From contig JABXGS010000164.1 of assembly GCA_016550425.1 (NCBI GenBank), positions 1 through 57,377 of the forward strand: 57,377 nucleotides of DNA. Direction: 5' to 3'. Both the position numbers and the translations under genes were made by a program. Of this stretch, positions 1 to 7,438 are shown piece by piece (the first letter of the stretch is position 1; the number at the start of each line of letters is the position of its first letter). A model generated the notes under the pieces. The model had not been told where the DNA came from and made no database searches. It saw only the letters and a program-made list of their open reading frames with translations. The stretch is from an archaeon (lineage in GTDB: Archaea; Asgardarchaeota; Hermodarchaeia; Hermodarchaeales; Hermodarchaeaceae).

Positions 1-2
1 GA

Positions 3-68
3 GAAGTAGCAGGAATACTATTTGAAGGAACTGATACAATCAACATAATTTCTAACGCGAAGAAATAA
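3..68 (+). CDS. C-terminal end of an unidentified protein (partial)
   Basis: An open frame enters from the left edge and encodes 21 residues (EVAGILFEGTDTINIISNAK, then K) before a TAA stop at 66-68. The tail is too short to identify the protein. A good hairpin terminator follows 20 bases later, which supports this being the real end of a + strand gene rather than a chance frame. Confidence 0.55.
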   Translation, partial: EVAGILFEGTDTINIISNAKK

Positions 69-88
69 GACTTCATCATCTTTCTGAG

Positions 89-131
89 GCCCATAGACCC
101 ATAATAGGTGTTCTGTGGGCTTTTTTTATTT
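89..131 (+). terminator. Hairpin plus T-tract terminator
   Basis: Arms GCCCATAG (89-96) and CTGTGGGC (113-120) pair with one G-U, separated by 16 bases, and are followed directly by TTTTTTTATTT. It lies just after the stop at 68 and would end transcription of the truncated upstream gene. Confidence 0.75.
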
Positions 132-182
132 CAAACCAATGCTGGTTAATTTTACATGAGTTATTTGTTATTTTTGTAACAG

Positions 183-240
183 TTCGAAGACATTTGAGCG
201 CATTTTCTAACAAATGAAGCGAAATGATTATTCTCGCCCT
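183..240 (+). repeat. Dispersed intergenic element, copy 1
   Basis: Begins TTCGAAGACATTTGAGCGC, matching the family box TTCGAAGACATACATGC, and continues with AAATGAAGCGAAATGATTATT, comparable to the downstream half of better copies. It fills the roughly 310-base gap between the first terminator and the LRR gene; nothing else is recognisable in that gap. See the finding on the element family. Confidence 0.6.
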
Positions 241-381
241 TGGTTTCAATGTCCTAAAATTAAATTTCTAGTGGCTTTTAATGAAGGTTGGAGCGTTTTT
301 TGGTAGTTTGTTGCATACCCAAGTTACAAAAAGAAGGCTGAGAAATGTAGTGCAGATTCAGGAAAAGGAGATTTTACTCTC

Positions 382-1245
382 TTGGAAGATATTGTCCTTA
401 AGTATACGACAGTTGATGGCGAGAAGGTGCAACTTCAACTGCCTCCGGAAAAAACTGATATCGCATTATATGGACGCGAAATTGTTGAGTTGGACCTCTC
501 ACCGATCGATCGACGGACCGAAATTGAAGAGCTAGATTTGCGAAGAAACCAATTGACCAAAATTGATCTTGAACCGCTTCAACACTGTCCGAACTTGAAG
601 AATCTGCGGTTAAGTGGCAATCAATTACTCCAACTCGATCTTGGTTCACTTGAGTATTGTAATCGATTACGGAAGCTGGAACTAAGTAATAACCAGCTAG
701 CAGAAATCGATTTGACGGCGCTTCAAACCTGTACGAAGCTTCGAGAACTTCATCTCACAGCTAATCGATTTCAGAAAATTGATCTTGCTCCCCTTCACCA
801 GTGCATGGACCTTCAAGAAATTCGGCTTAATTGGAACGCGCTTGTAGAAATTGATTTGACACCAGTAGGGTATTGGAGTCGGCTTGAAGATCTGATTTTG
901 GACCGAAACCAGTTACAGGAAATTGATTTGACACCATTAAAACAGTGCACAGATCTTCGAACTCTCAAATTGGGTGAAAATCAATTGACTTCCATTGATT
1001 TGGAGCCGCTTAGAAATTGTCTGAAGCTAGAAATCTTGTATTTATCTGCTAACCCTTTTGAGCAGATTGATTTGTCACCGCTCTTTTCGTGTCCGGTTTT
1101 GGGGCTTTTTTCGCTGCATCCGGGTGTTGAGTTGGTGGCGGACGCTTCGCTCAAAGATACTAAACCCATTCCACGGGCAATTCAAGAGTTAATAGACGAG
1201 ATCAACTGGCAAGAAAAGGAATCTGCCCCAAGGAATAATCAGTGA
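382..1245 (+). CDS. Leucine-rich-repeat protein
   Basis: A 287-residue protein with eight consecutive 24-residue leucine-rich repeats at about residues 48-240. The unit is LxxLxLxxNxLxxIDLxPLxxCxx; the IDL and C positions recur almost without change. Such repeats fold into a curved solenoid used for protein-protein contacts; no catalytic domain, signal peptide or membrane helix is visible, so an intracellular scaffold or recognition role is inferred. The start is TTG at 382, with GGAG at 367-370; there is no suitable ATG upstream in frame. A short acidic tail (residues 250-287) follows the repeats. IDLxPL-type LRR proteins are, to my knowledge, frequent in Asgard archaea, but that is recollection rather than a search result. 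Confidence 0.85.
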   Translation: MEDIVLKYTTVDGEKVQLQLPPEKTDIALYGREIVELDLSPIDRRTEIEELDLRRNQLTKIDLEPLQHCPNLKNLRLSGNQLLQLDLGSLEYCNRLRKLELSNNQLAEIDLTALQTCTKLRELHLTANRFQKIDLAPLHQCMDLQEIRLNWNALVEIDLTPVGYWSRLEDLILDRNQLQEIDLTPLKQCTDLRTLKLGENQLTSIDLEPLRNCLKLEILYLSANPFEQIDLSPLFSCPVLGLFSLHPGVELVADASLKDTKPIPRAIQELIDEINWQEKESAPRNNQ

Positions 1246-1280
1246 CTTTGTGGTTTTCAAAGGATCTAATGGGACTTTGG

Positions 1281-1454
1281 TTATTCTTGCTCGTCTTCGT
1301 TTTCGTACTCTTCAGACCACCCGATATCGGTTCGTTTGACTCGTTCACCGGAGATTAGCACATATTCACGGTTCTTGCGAGAGCGTGGTCGACGATGCAA
1401 ATCCCGCATAACCCGTCCGTCAGTTTGTTCTTCATTATTTGTTTCTTCGCTCAA
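1281..1454 (-). CDS. Small charged hypothetical protein (57 aa)
   Basis: A TTG start (1452-1454) preceded by AGGAG with a spacing of about 10 opens a 57-residue frame ending in TAA at 1281. The product is very hydrophilic: an acidic head (SEETNNEEQTD), a basic centre (RDLHRRPRSRKNREYVLISG) and an acidic tail (SEEYENEDEQE). The central YVLISGERV segment could form a short beta strand pair. It follows the cold-shock gene on the same strand, separated by about 125 bases with a long inverted repeat, so it could be co-transcribed. No family recognised. The ribosome-binding site and the ordered charge pattern support a real gene. Confidence 0.55.
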   Translation of the reverse strand: MSEETNNEEQTDGRVMRDLHRRPRSRKNREYVLISGERVKRTDIGWSEEYENEDEQE

Positions 1455-1495
1455 ATTTTATCAGCTCCTGTATTGTATGAGGTATGAATTGAGAG

Positions 1496-1561
1496 CCAGT
1501 CTCGGCGTCCTATTTTGACTACACATAATCGTTCAGCATAGAGTGGGATAGCCGAGATTGG
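1496..1561. repeat. Long inverted repeat between csp and the 57-aa gene
   Basis: CCAGTCTCGGC (1496-1506) pairs with GCCGAGATTGG (1551-1561), ten Watson-Crick pairs plus one G-U, across a 44-base loop. It sits between the cold-shock gene and the small gene downstream on the - strand. It could stabilise the csp mRNA end or structure the leader of the small gene; it has no T-tract and is not a typical terminator. Confidence 0.5.
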
Positions 1562-1579
1562 ATTAGGTTGATTTGTAGT

Positions 1580-1774
1580 TTATTCCACCACAACGTTTGT
1601 GGCTTTTTGCCCGCGGTCACCGTCTTCGATTTTGAAGCTGACCTTGTCGCCTTCTTTAAGCAGGTAAGCGCCTTCGACTTCGCTACCGTGCACGAATACG
1701 TCGGTGCCGGTTTTACGTTCGATGAAACCGTAGTTACGATCGGGATTAAACCATTTGACTGTGCCTTTTACCAT
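1580..1774 (-). CDS. cspA-like: CspA-type cold-shock protein (first of three)
   Basis: A 64-residue single cold-shock domain: [18 protein letters not shown], then [30 protein letters not shown]. The RNP1-like [13 protein letters not shown] and RNP2-like DVFVHG motifs that stack on single-stranded RNA or DNA are intact, with Asn-Tyr replacing the usual Lys-Gly next to GFI. Expected to act as a cytoplasmic nucleic-acid chaperone. Start chosen at ATG 1774 because GAGGTGA lies just upstream; a GTG three codons earlier overlaps that site. It shares promoter and structured leader with the copy at 51257-51451. Csp proteins are common in bacteria and patchy in archaea, so ancient transfer is likely. 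Confidence 0.93.
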   Translation of the reverse strand: MVKGTVKWFNPDRNYGFIERKTGTDVFVHGSEVEGAYLLKEGDKVSFKIEDGDRGQKATNVVVE

Positions 1775-1828
1775 AGTGTTCACCTCGATTTGCTTGAGTT
1801 GAGATGGGGTTATCTCTCAGGGATAGGT

Positions 1829-1937
1829 GGCTGTGTCACGCAACCGTACTGTTCCGTAGAATGTAATTCGGGGGAATAGCTGCCTAGCATGATAAGCTAA
1901 AGTTCTTCATAAAACGAAACTAAATCCTATTTGCTAA
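1829..1937 (-). promoter_or_regulatory. Conserved csp leader and promoter
   Basis: On the - strand this reads, 5' to 3': a promoter block with TTTCGTTTTATG (TATA-like), a conserved CATTCTACGGAA box, then a hairpin GGTTG-CGTGACA-CAGCC. The same blocks in the same order precede the csp gene near 51 kb, where the hairpin is GGCTG/CAGCC, so G-U pairs replace G-C and A-U pairs. This base-pair-preserving change argues for a functional RNA structure, for example a cold-responsive leader. Confidence 0.6.
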
Positions 1938-2060
1938 CAACAAGAGGGAAGCTCGAGAGTGTTTATAGGTGTTGCCCCTCCTTGCATGTAGCAGTATTTT
2001 TACTTATGATTGAGGCTTCAAGTGGTTTTAGGGTACGTTATATGTTTACATGAATGACTA

Positions 2061-2120
2061 TCGAAGACATACATGCCTGGAATCTTTCAAATGCTGTGAA
2101 AGATAATTTTCAAGCTATTC
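2061..2120 (+). repeat. Dispersed intergenic element, copy 2
   Basis: TCGAAGACATACATGC followed by TTTCAAATGCTGTGAAAGAT and a degraded hairpin arm. It lies in the 440-base gap between the divergent csp and membrane-protein genes; the remaining bases there hold the csp leader and no further gene. Confidence 0.75.
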
Positions 2121-2219
2121 AATGAATTTTCTTCATATCGAAACTCTTGCTTTGTTTTTAAGGAGAGAACACGCATAGGAGTGTTTCTCCTTTAACAACG
2201 ACGCTGGAGTTGAAAATAA

Positions 2220-2609
2220 ATGGCTGAAGAATATGGGATGATAACGCGAATTACGTTCATCATCCATATAATCATTGGACTCATTTTTGGAATTAGTTTC
2301 TTGGTCATCCCTGACATCATGTTACCGTTGTTTGGGATGGCTTTTGTTGATCCCACTGTGCGAATGTTTGGTGCTATCATCATCGGTTTCACCGTTACAT
2401 CAATCTTAGGCCTAATGACACGCGAGGTCGTCCGTGTGAAGATCATCATTCAAGCGGAGCTCATCTGGCTGATCTTGGGTATTATCGCTGGTGCTGTGCA
2501 CTTAGTCATTCCTCCCTTATTGTCTCTGACCTTTGCTGGCGCTGCCATTGGTTCTCTAGTGATACTGTTCATTCTGTTCCTCCTATCTTACTTCATGGAA
2601 ATCAGATGA
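2220..2609 (+). CDS. Four-helix membrane protein (hypothetical)
   Basis: A 129-residue protein made almost entirely of four membrane segments (about residues 8-30, 45-66, 72-95 and 100-125), with short charged turns such as TREVVRVK. No signal for enzymatic function or recognised family; similarly sized four-helix proteins are common uncharacterised archaeal membrane proteins. ATG start with GGAG 10 bases upstream. It is a single-gene unit: a strong terminator follows about 30 bases after the stop. Confidence 0.75.
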   Translation: MAEEYGMITRITFIIHIIIGLIFGISFLVIPDIMLPLFGMAFVDPTVRMFGAIIIGFTVTSILGLMTREVVRVKIIIQAELIWLILGIIAGAVHLVIPPLLSLTFAGAAIGSLVILFILFLLSYFMEIR

Positions 2610-2640
2610 TAATAGCTCGACCTCAATATCATTGAAACTA

Positions 2641-2681
2641 GTCTGTCGGGATCGGAATCCCCACAGACTTCTTCTCTTTTT
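2641..2681 (+). terminator. Hairpin terminator after the four-helix membrane protein
   Basis: GTCTGTCGGGAT and ATCCCCACAGAC form a long stem around a 3-base loop (2641-2668) with one mismatch, followed by a T-rich tract TTCTTCTCTTTTT. Confidence 0.8.
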
Positions 2682-2792
2682 AGCTAACATATACATCTCA
2701 ACGTGTTGAGAAAGCAAAGATTGTTACGTTTTTTTGATGATTTTCAGCTCCGAGCAAGCAGTTGTTCCGACGATTATGTGTCAGTTTTTTGT

Positions 2793-2856
2793 TTCGAAGA
2801 CGTTTATGCAATTCTAAGTATATAATGTGAGAGATGATTTGTTTCTCGTCGTTCAC
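2793..2856 (+). repeat. Dispersed intergenic element, copy 3
   Basis: TTCGAAGACGTTTATGCAATT, then GAGAGATGATTTGTTTCTC with a short stem GAGA/TCTC, then GTTCAC. Upstream at about 2748 there is CCGAGCAAGCAGTTGTTCCG, matching the leading box seen before copy 4. The 370-base gap otherwise holds only the terminator at 2641. Confidence 0.75.
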
Positions 2857-2982
2857 TTAGTTGATATCATTGGATTTTTCCTCGGCTCTTATCAGGTATT
2901 TGCAAACGTATAGAAAATTAGTATACTATTTCAGATAGTTATAGAAGAATTGATTCATGGTTTGTGAATTGAGGAGGTAAAT

Positions 2983-3525
2983 GTGTTAATGATGCCAATT
3001 GGACCATTGATGATTGAACACAGGTTGATTGAACGGATGATTGGGTTAATGAGAGAGGAATTGGAACGGATTCGAGATACGGCGCGTGTGAATTCACGAT
3101 TCATTGATACGGCAGTAGATTTTCTGAGGACCTATGCGGACAGGACTCATCATGGGAAGGAGGAGGATATTCTGTTTCGTGAGCTGTCAAAGAAATCGTT
3201 GACAGATAAGCACCAGAAAATTATGGGCGAACTGGTCGAGGAGCATGGAATTGCCCGGAAGACGGTGGGCCGTTTAATTGAAGCGAATACGAAATACATG
3301 CAAGGCCATAACACCTCAGTCGATGAGATACTTCGCCTTCTTGAGAAACTCGTTAATTTTTACCCTGAACATATCCGGAAGGAGGATAAGGATTTCTTCA
3401 TTCCGTGTATGAAATATTTTTCTCAACAGGAACAGCAGGACATGCTAGAGGAATTCTGGGCATTTGATCGGAAGATGATTCATGAAAAGTACAAGAAAGT
3501 TGTTGATACTCTTACACTAAAATGA
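2983..3525 (+). CDS. Hemerythrin-like (HHE) cation-binding protein
   Basis: A 180-residue helical protein of the hemerythrin/HHE family, which binds a di-iron site in a four-helix bundle. Candidate ligands occur in the expected order: MIEHRLIER (His about 13), HHGKEEDILF (His-His and Glu about 56-61), EEHGIARK (His about 88), and YPEHIRKEDKDFF (His and Glu-Asp about 121-126). The role could be oxygen, NO or iron sensing or storage; the exact ligand is not predictable. GTG 2983 has AGGAGGT at 2972-2978; ATG 2989 is an alternative start. Stand-alone gene, flanked on both sides by copies of the dispersed element. Confidence 0.85.
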   Translation: MLMMPIGPLMIEHRLIERMIGLMREELERIRDTARVNSRFIDTAVDFLRTYADRTHHGKEEDILFRELSKKSLTDKHQKIMGELVEEHGIARKTVGRLIEANTKYMQGHNTSVDEILRLLEKLVNFYPEHIRKEDKDFFIPCMKYFSQQEQQDMLEEFWAFDRKMIHEKYKKVVDTLTLK

Positions 3526-3634
3526 AGAGATAAAAATCTAAGATTTCAAGATGTTCCCGTCCGCTCGTCAATCTGGTGGCTTTTAGGGTTCGAGCAAGCC
3601 GTTTTCCATGCTGTTATTTGCGCTTCTATTGAAT

Positions 3635-3697
3635 TTCGAAGACATACATGCAGTTTCTTTCGAATGAAGTGAAAGATGATTTGCTTCACATCATTCG
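3635..3697 (+). repeat. Dispersed intergenic element, copy 4 (near consensus)
   Basis: TTCGAAGACATACATGC, then GAATGAAGTGAA and TTCACATCATTC as hairpin arms around AGATGATTTGC. Preceded by GTTCGAGCAAGCCGTTTTCC (about 3579-3608) and GTTATTTGC (about 3613). Sits between convergent genes. Confidence 0.8.
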
Positions 3698-3744
3698 CAA
3701 ACCGATTTATGCACAAAAAACTGATTTCTCTTAAGAAGAAAGAA

Positions 3745-4626
3745 TTATCTAGCTACCACTCCGCGGACGAAGAACCCTAAGGGAATAAAACAGACCAACC
3801 CCATGATGAAGATCAAGATAATATCGACTAGAACGAACGGTGCACCCGTGAAAATCGGCTGGAGCAGGAGAAACATGATCAAGCCGATGAATAACATACT
3901 CGCCACAAAGAGTAATCCCAATCCGCTGACATAGCCGAGAGAACTTCGCCGAAGCATTAAGCCTCCGCCAGCAATAAAGAGGATTGAGATAACTATGTCG
4001 GCAATCGACACACCAATTTCAGAAATAGGATGCAACATCGGATTTATGATTGTCCCGGCAATCACGCCAATTGCTCTGAAGATAAACAAGACGCCGAACC
4101 CAACCAGAACCAAACCGGCGATTCGTACTGGCACCCCTTTGGACAGCTGCTCGTGAATGGTTTTCTGATCAATGCTTTTCAAGAGCGTGAAAGTGCAGTA
4201 TGTGCTCAGCAGAACGAGTACCACATATGATACAGTGAACACACTGAAAGGTATCCCGAAAATATAGGCGATGTAATTGTAGAGAATGTATAGCAGCGCG
4301 CCTGGCCAGAAAAGTAGACCCACCAGCTTCTCACTTTTCGTGAGCCACAGTGCAACAAGCAAGACTGGCACTCCTAGGAAGAGATTGACCACATCATTGG
4401 CAACAAACATTTGGAGAAGTTCTTCTGTTGGGTAGAGGGTGGAAGGCCAAAGCAAACCACCGAGGGACACAGCAGCCATGAGGATGACGCTGACGAGGGT
4501 GAGCACAAAAGTAAATGTTAGATCACGCTTCACTGGAAGGTTACGAAGGTGAAGTGCGAGCGTCACCCAATTTTTTGTTTCTGGGACTTGAACCTCCATT
4601 GGAGTCGAATCAGCCATTTCGTTCAC
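3745..4626 (-). CDS. Multi-span membrane protein, probable TetR target
   Basis: A 293-residue integral membrane protein with a hydrophilic N-terminus of about 33 residues (MNEMADSTPMEVQVPETKNW) and about eight hydrophobic helices. Charged loops are short (SEKLV, SIDQKTIHEQLSKGVPVR). I recognise no transporter family or catalytic motif. It is divergent from a TetR-type regulator 75 bases away, and paired operator-like sequences lie between them, so it may be an efflux or stress protein controlled by that repressor; this is inference from context. ATG start at 4626 with AGGTGA just upstream. Confidence 0.75.
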   Translation of the reverse strand: MNEMADSTPMEVQVPETKNWVTLALHLRNLPVKRDLTFTFVLTLVSVILMAAVSLGGLLWPSTLYPTEELLQMFVANDVVNLFLGVPVLLVALWLTKSEKLVGLLFWPGALLYILYNYIAYIFGIPFSVFTVSYVVLVLLSTYCTFTLLKSIDQKTIHEQLSKGVPVRIAGLVLVGFGVLFIFRAIGVIAGTIINPMLHPISEIGVSIADIVISILFIAGGGLMLRRSSLGYVSGLGLLFVASMLFIGLIMFLLLQPIFTGAPFVLVDIILIFIMGLVCFIPLGFFVRGVVAR

Positions 4627-4647
4627 CTCATTTATTCCATATAAAAT

Positions 4648-4718
4648 AAATGAACATTCACTTATTTATAAATCTTCCTCCCCCGAAACAAATCTTAATA
4701 AATGAATGCTTATTCACC
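4648..4718. promoter_or_regulatory. Paired TetR-type operators in a divergent promoter
   Basis: Two similar sites in opposite orientation: site 1, read on the - strand, is AATAAGTGAATGTTCATTT (4648-4666); site 2, read on the + strand, is AATAAATGAATGCTTATTC (4697-4715). They share AATAA-TGAATG-T-ATT at matching spacing. A TATA-like TTTATAAAT (4665-4673) lies between them. Site 2 overlaps the first possible ATG of the regulator, so the downstream ATG (4726) may be the true start. Confidence 0.6.
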
Positions 4719-5295
4719 TCTCAATATGAGAACTCGGGACCAGGCGAAATATGACGCGATTGTAAAGGCATCTATCCAGCTGGTCAATACACTCGGATTT
4801 GATGGCATCTCGATTTCCAAGATAGCGAAGAAAGCCAAAGTGTCACCAGCGACGATCTATATCTATTTTGAGAACAAAGCGGACCTATTTACCAAGCTCT
4901 ATATCGATATTCGAAAGAAAACGCATCGAGGTCTCATTCAGGGAGTGCGGGATGAGATGACGATTGAACAAACATTCAAGACTATCTGGTATAACTCCTT
5001 CTTCTATCATCTCAAGCATCCTGAATATATTGTTTTTCGGGAACAGTTTGAACAGACATCGATGATGAAGAACGTCAGGGAGAATGAATTCGAGTCCTAT
5101 AAATATGTCAGAAATCTCCTCCAGCGTGGCATTGACGAGAAGACCATTAAAAACCACCCATTACCCATTCTTACAGCTTTTGCCTTTATCCCTGTAATCA
5201 CCCTCATCAAATATCATCGAAGTGGTATAATCAAGATGGATGAAGCCCAGATTCAGCAAGCATCTGAAATCGCATGGAATGCCATTAGTAGCTAA
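4702..5295 (+). CDS. TetR/AcrR-family transcriptional regulator
   Basis: A 197-residue one-component regulator. Residues about 10-60 form the TetR helix-turn-helix domain: DAIVKASIQLVNTLGFDGIS, then SKIAKKAKVSPATIYIYFENKADLF, the classic recognition helix pattern. The remainder is a helical ligand-binding and dimerisation domain typical of the family in length. Start uncertain: ATG 4702 or ATG 4726 (MRTRDQAKYDAI), the latter fitting better with a TATA-like box at 4665-4673 and the operator at 4697-4715. Probably represses itself and the divergent membrane gene. The ligand cannot be told. Confidence 0.9.
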   Translation: MNAYSPLNMRTRDQAKYDAIVKASIQLVNTLGFDGISISKIAKKAKVSPATIYIYFENKADLFTKLYIDIRKKTHRGLIQGVRDEMTIEQTFKTIWYNSFFYHLKHPEYIVFREQFEQTSMMKNVRENEFESYKYVRNLLQRGIDEKTIKNHPLPILTAFAFIPVITLIKYHRSGIIKMDEAQIQQASEIAWNAISS

Positions 5296-5633
5296 CATAT
5301 TGCACAAATCAACATAACCAATTAACGGGGGGAAAACCCTGGTTCAATCTGCAACAAATGCCTTTCAAAAATTGAGTTGCTTGTCTTTTCTCGAATTATA
5401 TGCTCATAAGATTCTTTTTGAAGACTTAAATTCCATTTTCATTAGGCTTTTGGCTACTTAGAGAAATGCATTTCATTGTAGACTGATTTGCTGTGAGGTA
5501 ACATCTAGTTAGCACCTAAATATTGTGTTAGCCGATTAAGAACGATTTAAATATCAACAGCAAGCATAGGAAGCCTTTGGGAAGGTTTCGCATCTTTTTA
5601 CCAAGAGGCGAACTATTTCCTATAGGAGGTAAC
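5296..5633. other. Gap between TetR gene and peptide transporter operon
   Basis: No gene seen. It holds a G/C-rich hairpin-like GGGGGGAAAACCCTGG near 5327 without a T-run, and a poor match to the dispersed element at about 5417 (TTTTGAAGACTTAAATTCC). A + strand promoter for the transporter operon must lie here; TAATAT-like AT-rich patches occur but none is decisive. Confidence 0.4.
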
Positions 5634-7358
5634 ATGGATTTGAAAAGATCCTACATTATAGCAATTGTGTTAGTAGTTATCATTGTTGGAGGTGCAGCTG
5701 GCGTCTACTTCTTCATGAGGCCGCCACCAATAACTAACCTAATCGTCATGGGAACTACTGACTCAATAGAGACGGTCCTCGATCCCGCTAGAGCTTACGA
5801 CTACTTTGCCTGGTCGATAATTGGTTCTCTCAGTTCAGGGTTAGTCGATATTGAACCCGGTTCTCAAGCAGAACCAGGCGATATCATACCTGGATTGGCA
5901 ACGAGTTGGACAACGAGTGGCGCTGGATCCATATATGACTTCACTCTGAGAGAAGGCGTAACCTTCGCAGATGGATTACCATTTAACGCATCAATCGTCA
6001 AATACACGTTCGATAGATCCTGCAACCTTACAGGTGAAGGGCTCTATGAACCTGAAGGATTTCAGCTTGGCATCGGCTTGGCTGACATTATTGAGAATGT
6101 GACAATATTGGGCGAATATTCTGTAAGGTTTTACTTGTATTTCCCCTGGGCTCCATTCTTACAAACAATGGCAGCACAAGGTTGTTTCATGGTACATCCA
6201 ACGTATGCACCAATGAGTGAATTGGCTAATTACACTGAAGGTAATGCCCGTGCAAGCCATGCATGTGGTCTTGGTCCATATCTTCTCCAAAGTTGGAGTC
6301 GTGTCGGCGGGTCAGATGAAGAGATGGTATTTGTCAAGAACCCCGACTACTGGGATGCTGCCAGTGGGCTGCCAAAGACTGACACATTCATCATTAAATT
6401 CTATGAAAGCGACACCGCCCTTGCAACAGCAATGTCAGCTGGTGAAGTTGACGTAGCATACAGACAGCTCAGTGCAGCTCAAATCAATGCTTTTCGGGCG
6501 AATCCAGCAGTGCGAGTTTGGGAGGTAGCAGGTCCATTTATTCAGTATCTGTGCTTCCAACAGAGAACGTATCCTTACAACGAAACTCTGATTCGGCAAG
6601 GAATAGCTGCCGCGTTGAACCGGACAAACTTGGTTGAGACAGTGTTCATTGGCACTGCGCAGCCTTTGTATAGTATTATCCCTGAAGGGATGGCTTACCA
6701 TAAGCCAACCTTTGAGGTACATGGCAGCGCAAACTACACTTACACTCAAACTGTTTTTGATCTCTTTGGCTACAATGCAACCAACAAACTGGTAGTCGAG
6801 TTATACTACGAGAGTTCAGGTCACTACCCACAAAGTGCAGAACAAGCAGCCTTTTTCAAGATAAATCTAGAGGCAAGCGGTGTAATGACTGTTAACCTAA
6901 ATGCCCTCGAATGGGCAAGTTACAGAACTGCAAGAAGTGCTGGTTCAATGCCTGTCTACATATATGGATGGTACCCAGATTACATTGATCCTGATAACTA
7001 TGCTTTCTTGCCATTTGCTACTTGGCTCAACATGGGATACAATAGTACATATCCAGCAGGTGGAGTGGCGCAATACAACCTGTGGGTTTGGGGTCGTAGT
7101 AATACCACTGATACAGGAAGACGGACCTCATATCACGCTCTACAAGATCTCCAAGCTCAAGAGTGCTCAGTGATTCCATTGTATCAGGGTGGTGCATATG
7201 CGGTGAGCAAACTCACCATCCATGGCATTATCTTAGATATCACAATTAACTTCCGACACTGGCTCCTCTATTGGGGAGAAGAAGCGACCACTGGCCCGTT
7301 TTTAGTATTTCAAACCAACGTAATAGTGTCATCAGGCAACAAACAATTCAAGATTTAG
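5634..7358 (+). CDS. Oligopeptide ABC transporter, substrate-binding protein
   Basis: A 574-residue solute-binding protein of family 5 (OppA/DppA). Residues 6-27 form an N-terminal membrane anchor (YIIAIVLVVIIVGGAAGVYF), so the protein is tethered outside the cell membrane. The mature part shows the family pattern: ATSWTTSGAGSIYDFTLREGV, VTFADGLPFNASIVKYTFDR, PYLLQSWSRVG, NPDYWD, and the C-terminal GWYPDYIDPDNY. Several N-x-S/T sites suggest glycosylation. ATG 5634 is chosen because GGAGG precedes it by 4-5 bases and the anchor follows directly; a TTG 19 codons upstream lacks such a site. First gene of a five-gene operon with two permeases and two ATPases. The substrate is probably peptides, unproven. 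Confidence 0.93.
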   Translation: MDLKRSYIIAIVLVVIIVGGAAGVYFFMRPPPITNLIVMGTTDSIETVLDPARAYDYFAWSIIGSLSSGLVDIEPGSQAEPGDIIPGLATSWTTSGAGSIYDFTLREGVTFADGLPFNASIVKYTFDRSCNLTGEGLYEPEGFQLGIGLADIIENVTILGEYSVRFYLYFPWAPFLQTMAAQGCFMVHPTYAPMSELANYTEGNARASHACGLGPYLLQSWSRVGGSDEEMVFVKNPDYWDAASGLPKTDTFIIKFYESDTALATAMSAGEVDVAYRQLSAAQINAFRANPAVRVWEVAGPFIQYLCFQQRTYPYNETLIRQGIAAALNRTNLVETVFIGTAQPLYSIIPEGMAYHKPTFEVHGSANYTYTQTVFDLFGYNATNKLVVELYYESSGHYPQSAEQAAFFKINLEASGVMTVNLNALEWASYRTARSAGSMPVYIYGWYPDYIDPDNYAFLPFATWLNMGYNSTYPAGGVAQYNLWVWGRSNTTDTGRRTSYHALQDLQAQECSVIPLYQGGAYAVSKLTIHGIILDITINFRHWLLYWGEEATTGPFLVFQTNVIVSSGNKQFKI

Positions 7359-7438
7359 GTACCAACCGTAAGCCTAAACTATGACTTGATTGGAACTGAT
7401 GACACCCACATTTTCTTTGGTAAAAAGGTGAGAATCGG

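Noticed and set aside
281..535. Open frame before and into the LRR gene
   Set aside because: It overlaps the LRR frame in another phase, has no repeat or domain, and the LRR frame has clear repeat structure with its own ribosome site.
1568..1879. 103-codon + strand frame opposite the first csp gene
   Set aside because: It is the antisense shadow of the cold-shock gene; a similar shadow exists opposite the csp gene near 51 kb.
5417..5440. TTTTGAAGACTTAAATTCC as a full dispersed-element copy
   Set aside because: Only part of the box matches and no hairpin half is present; it may be a decayed copy.
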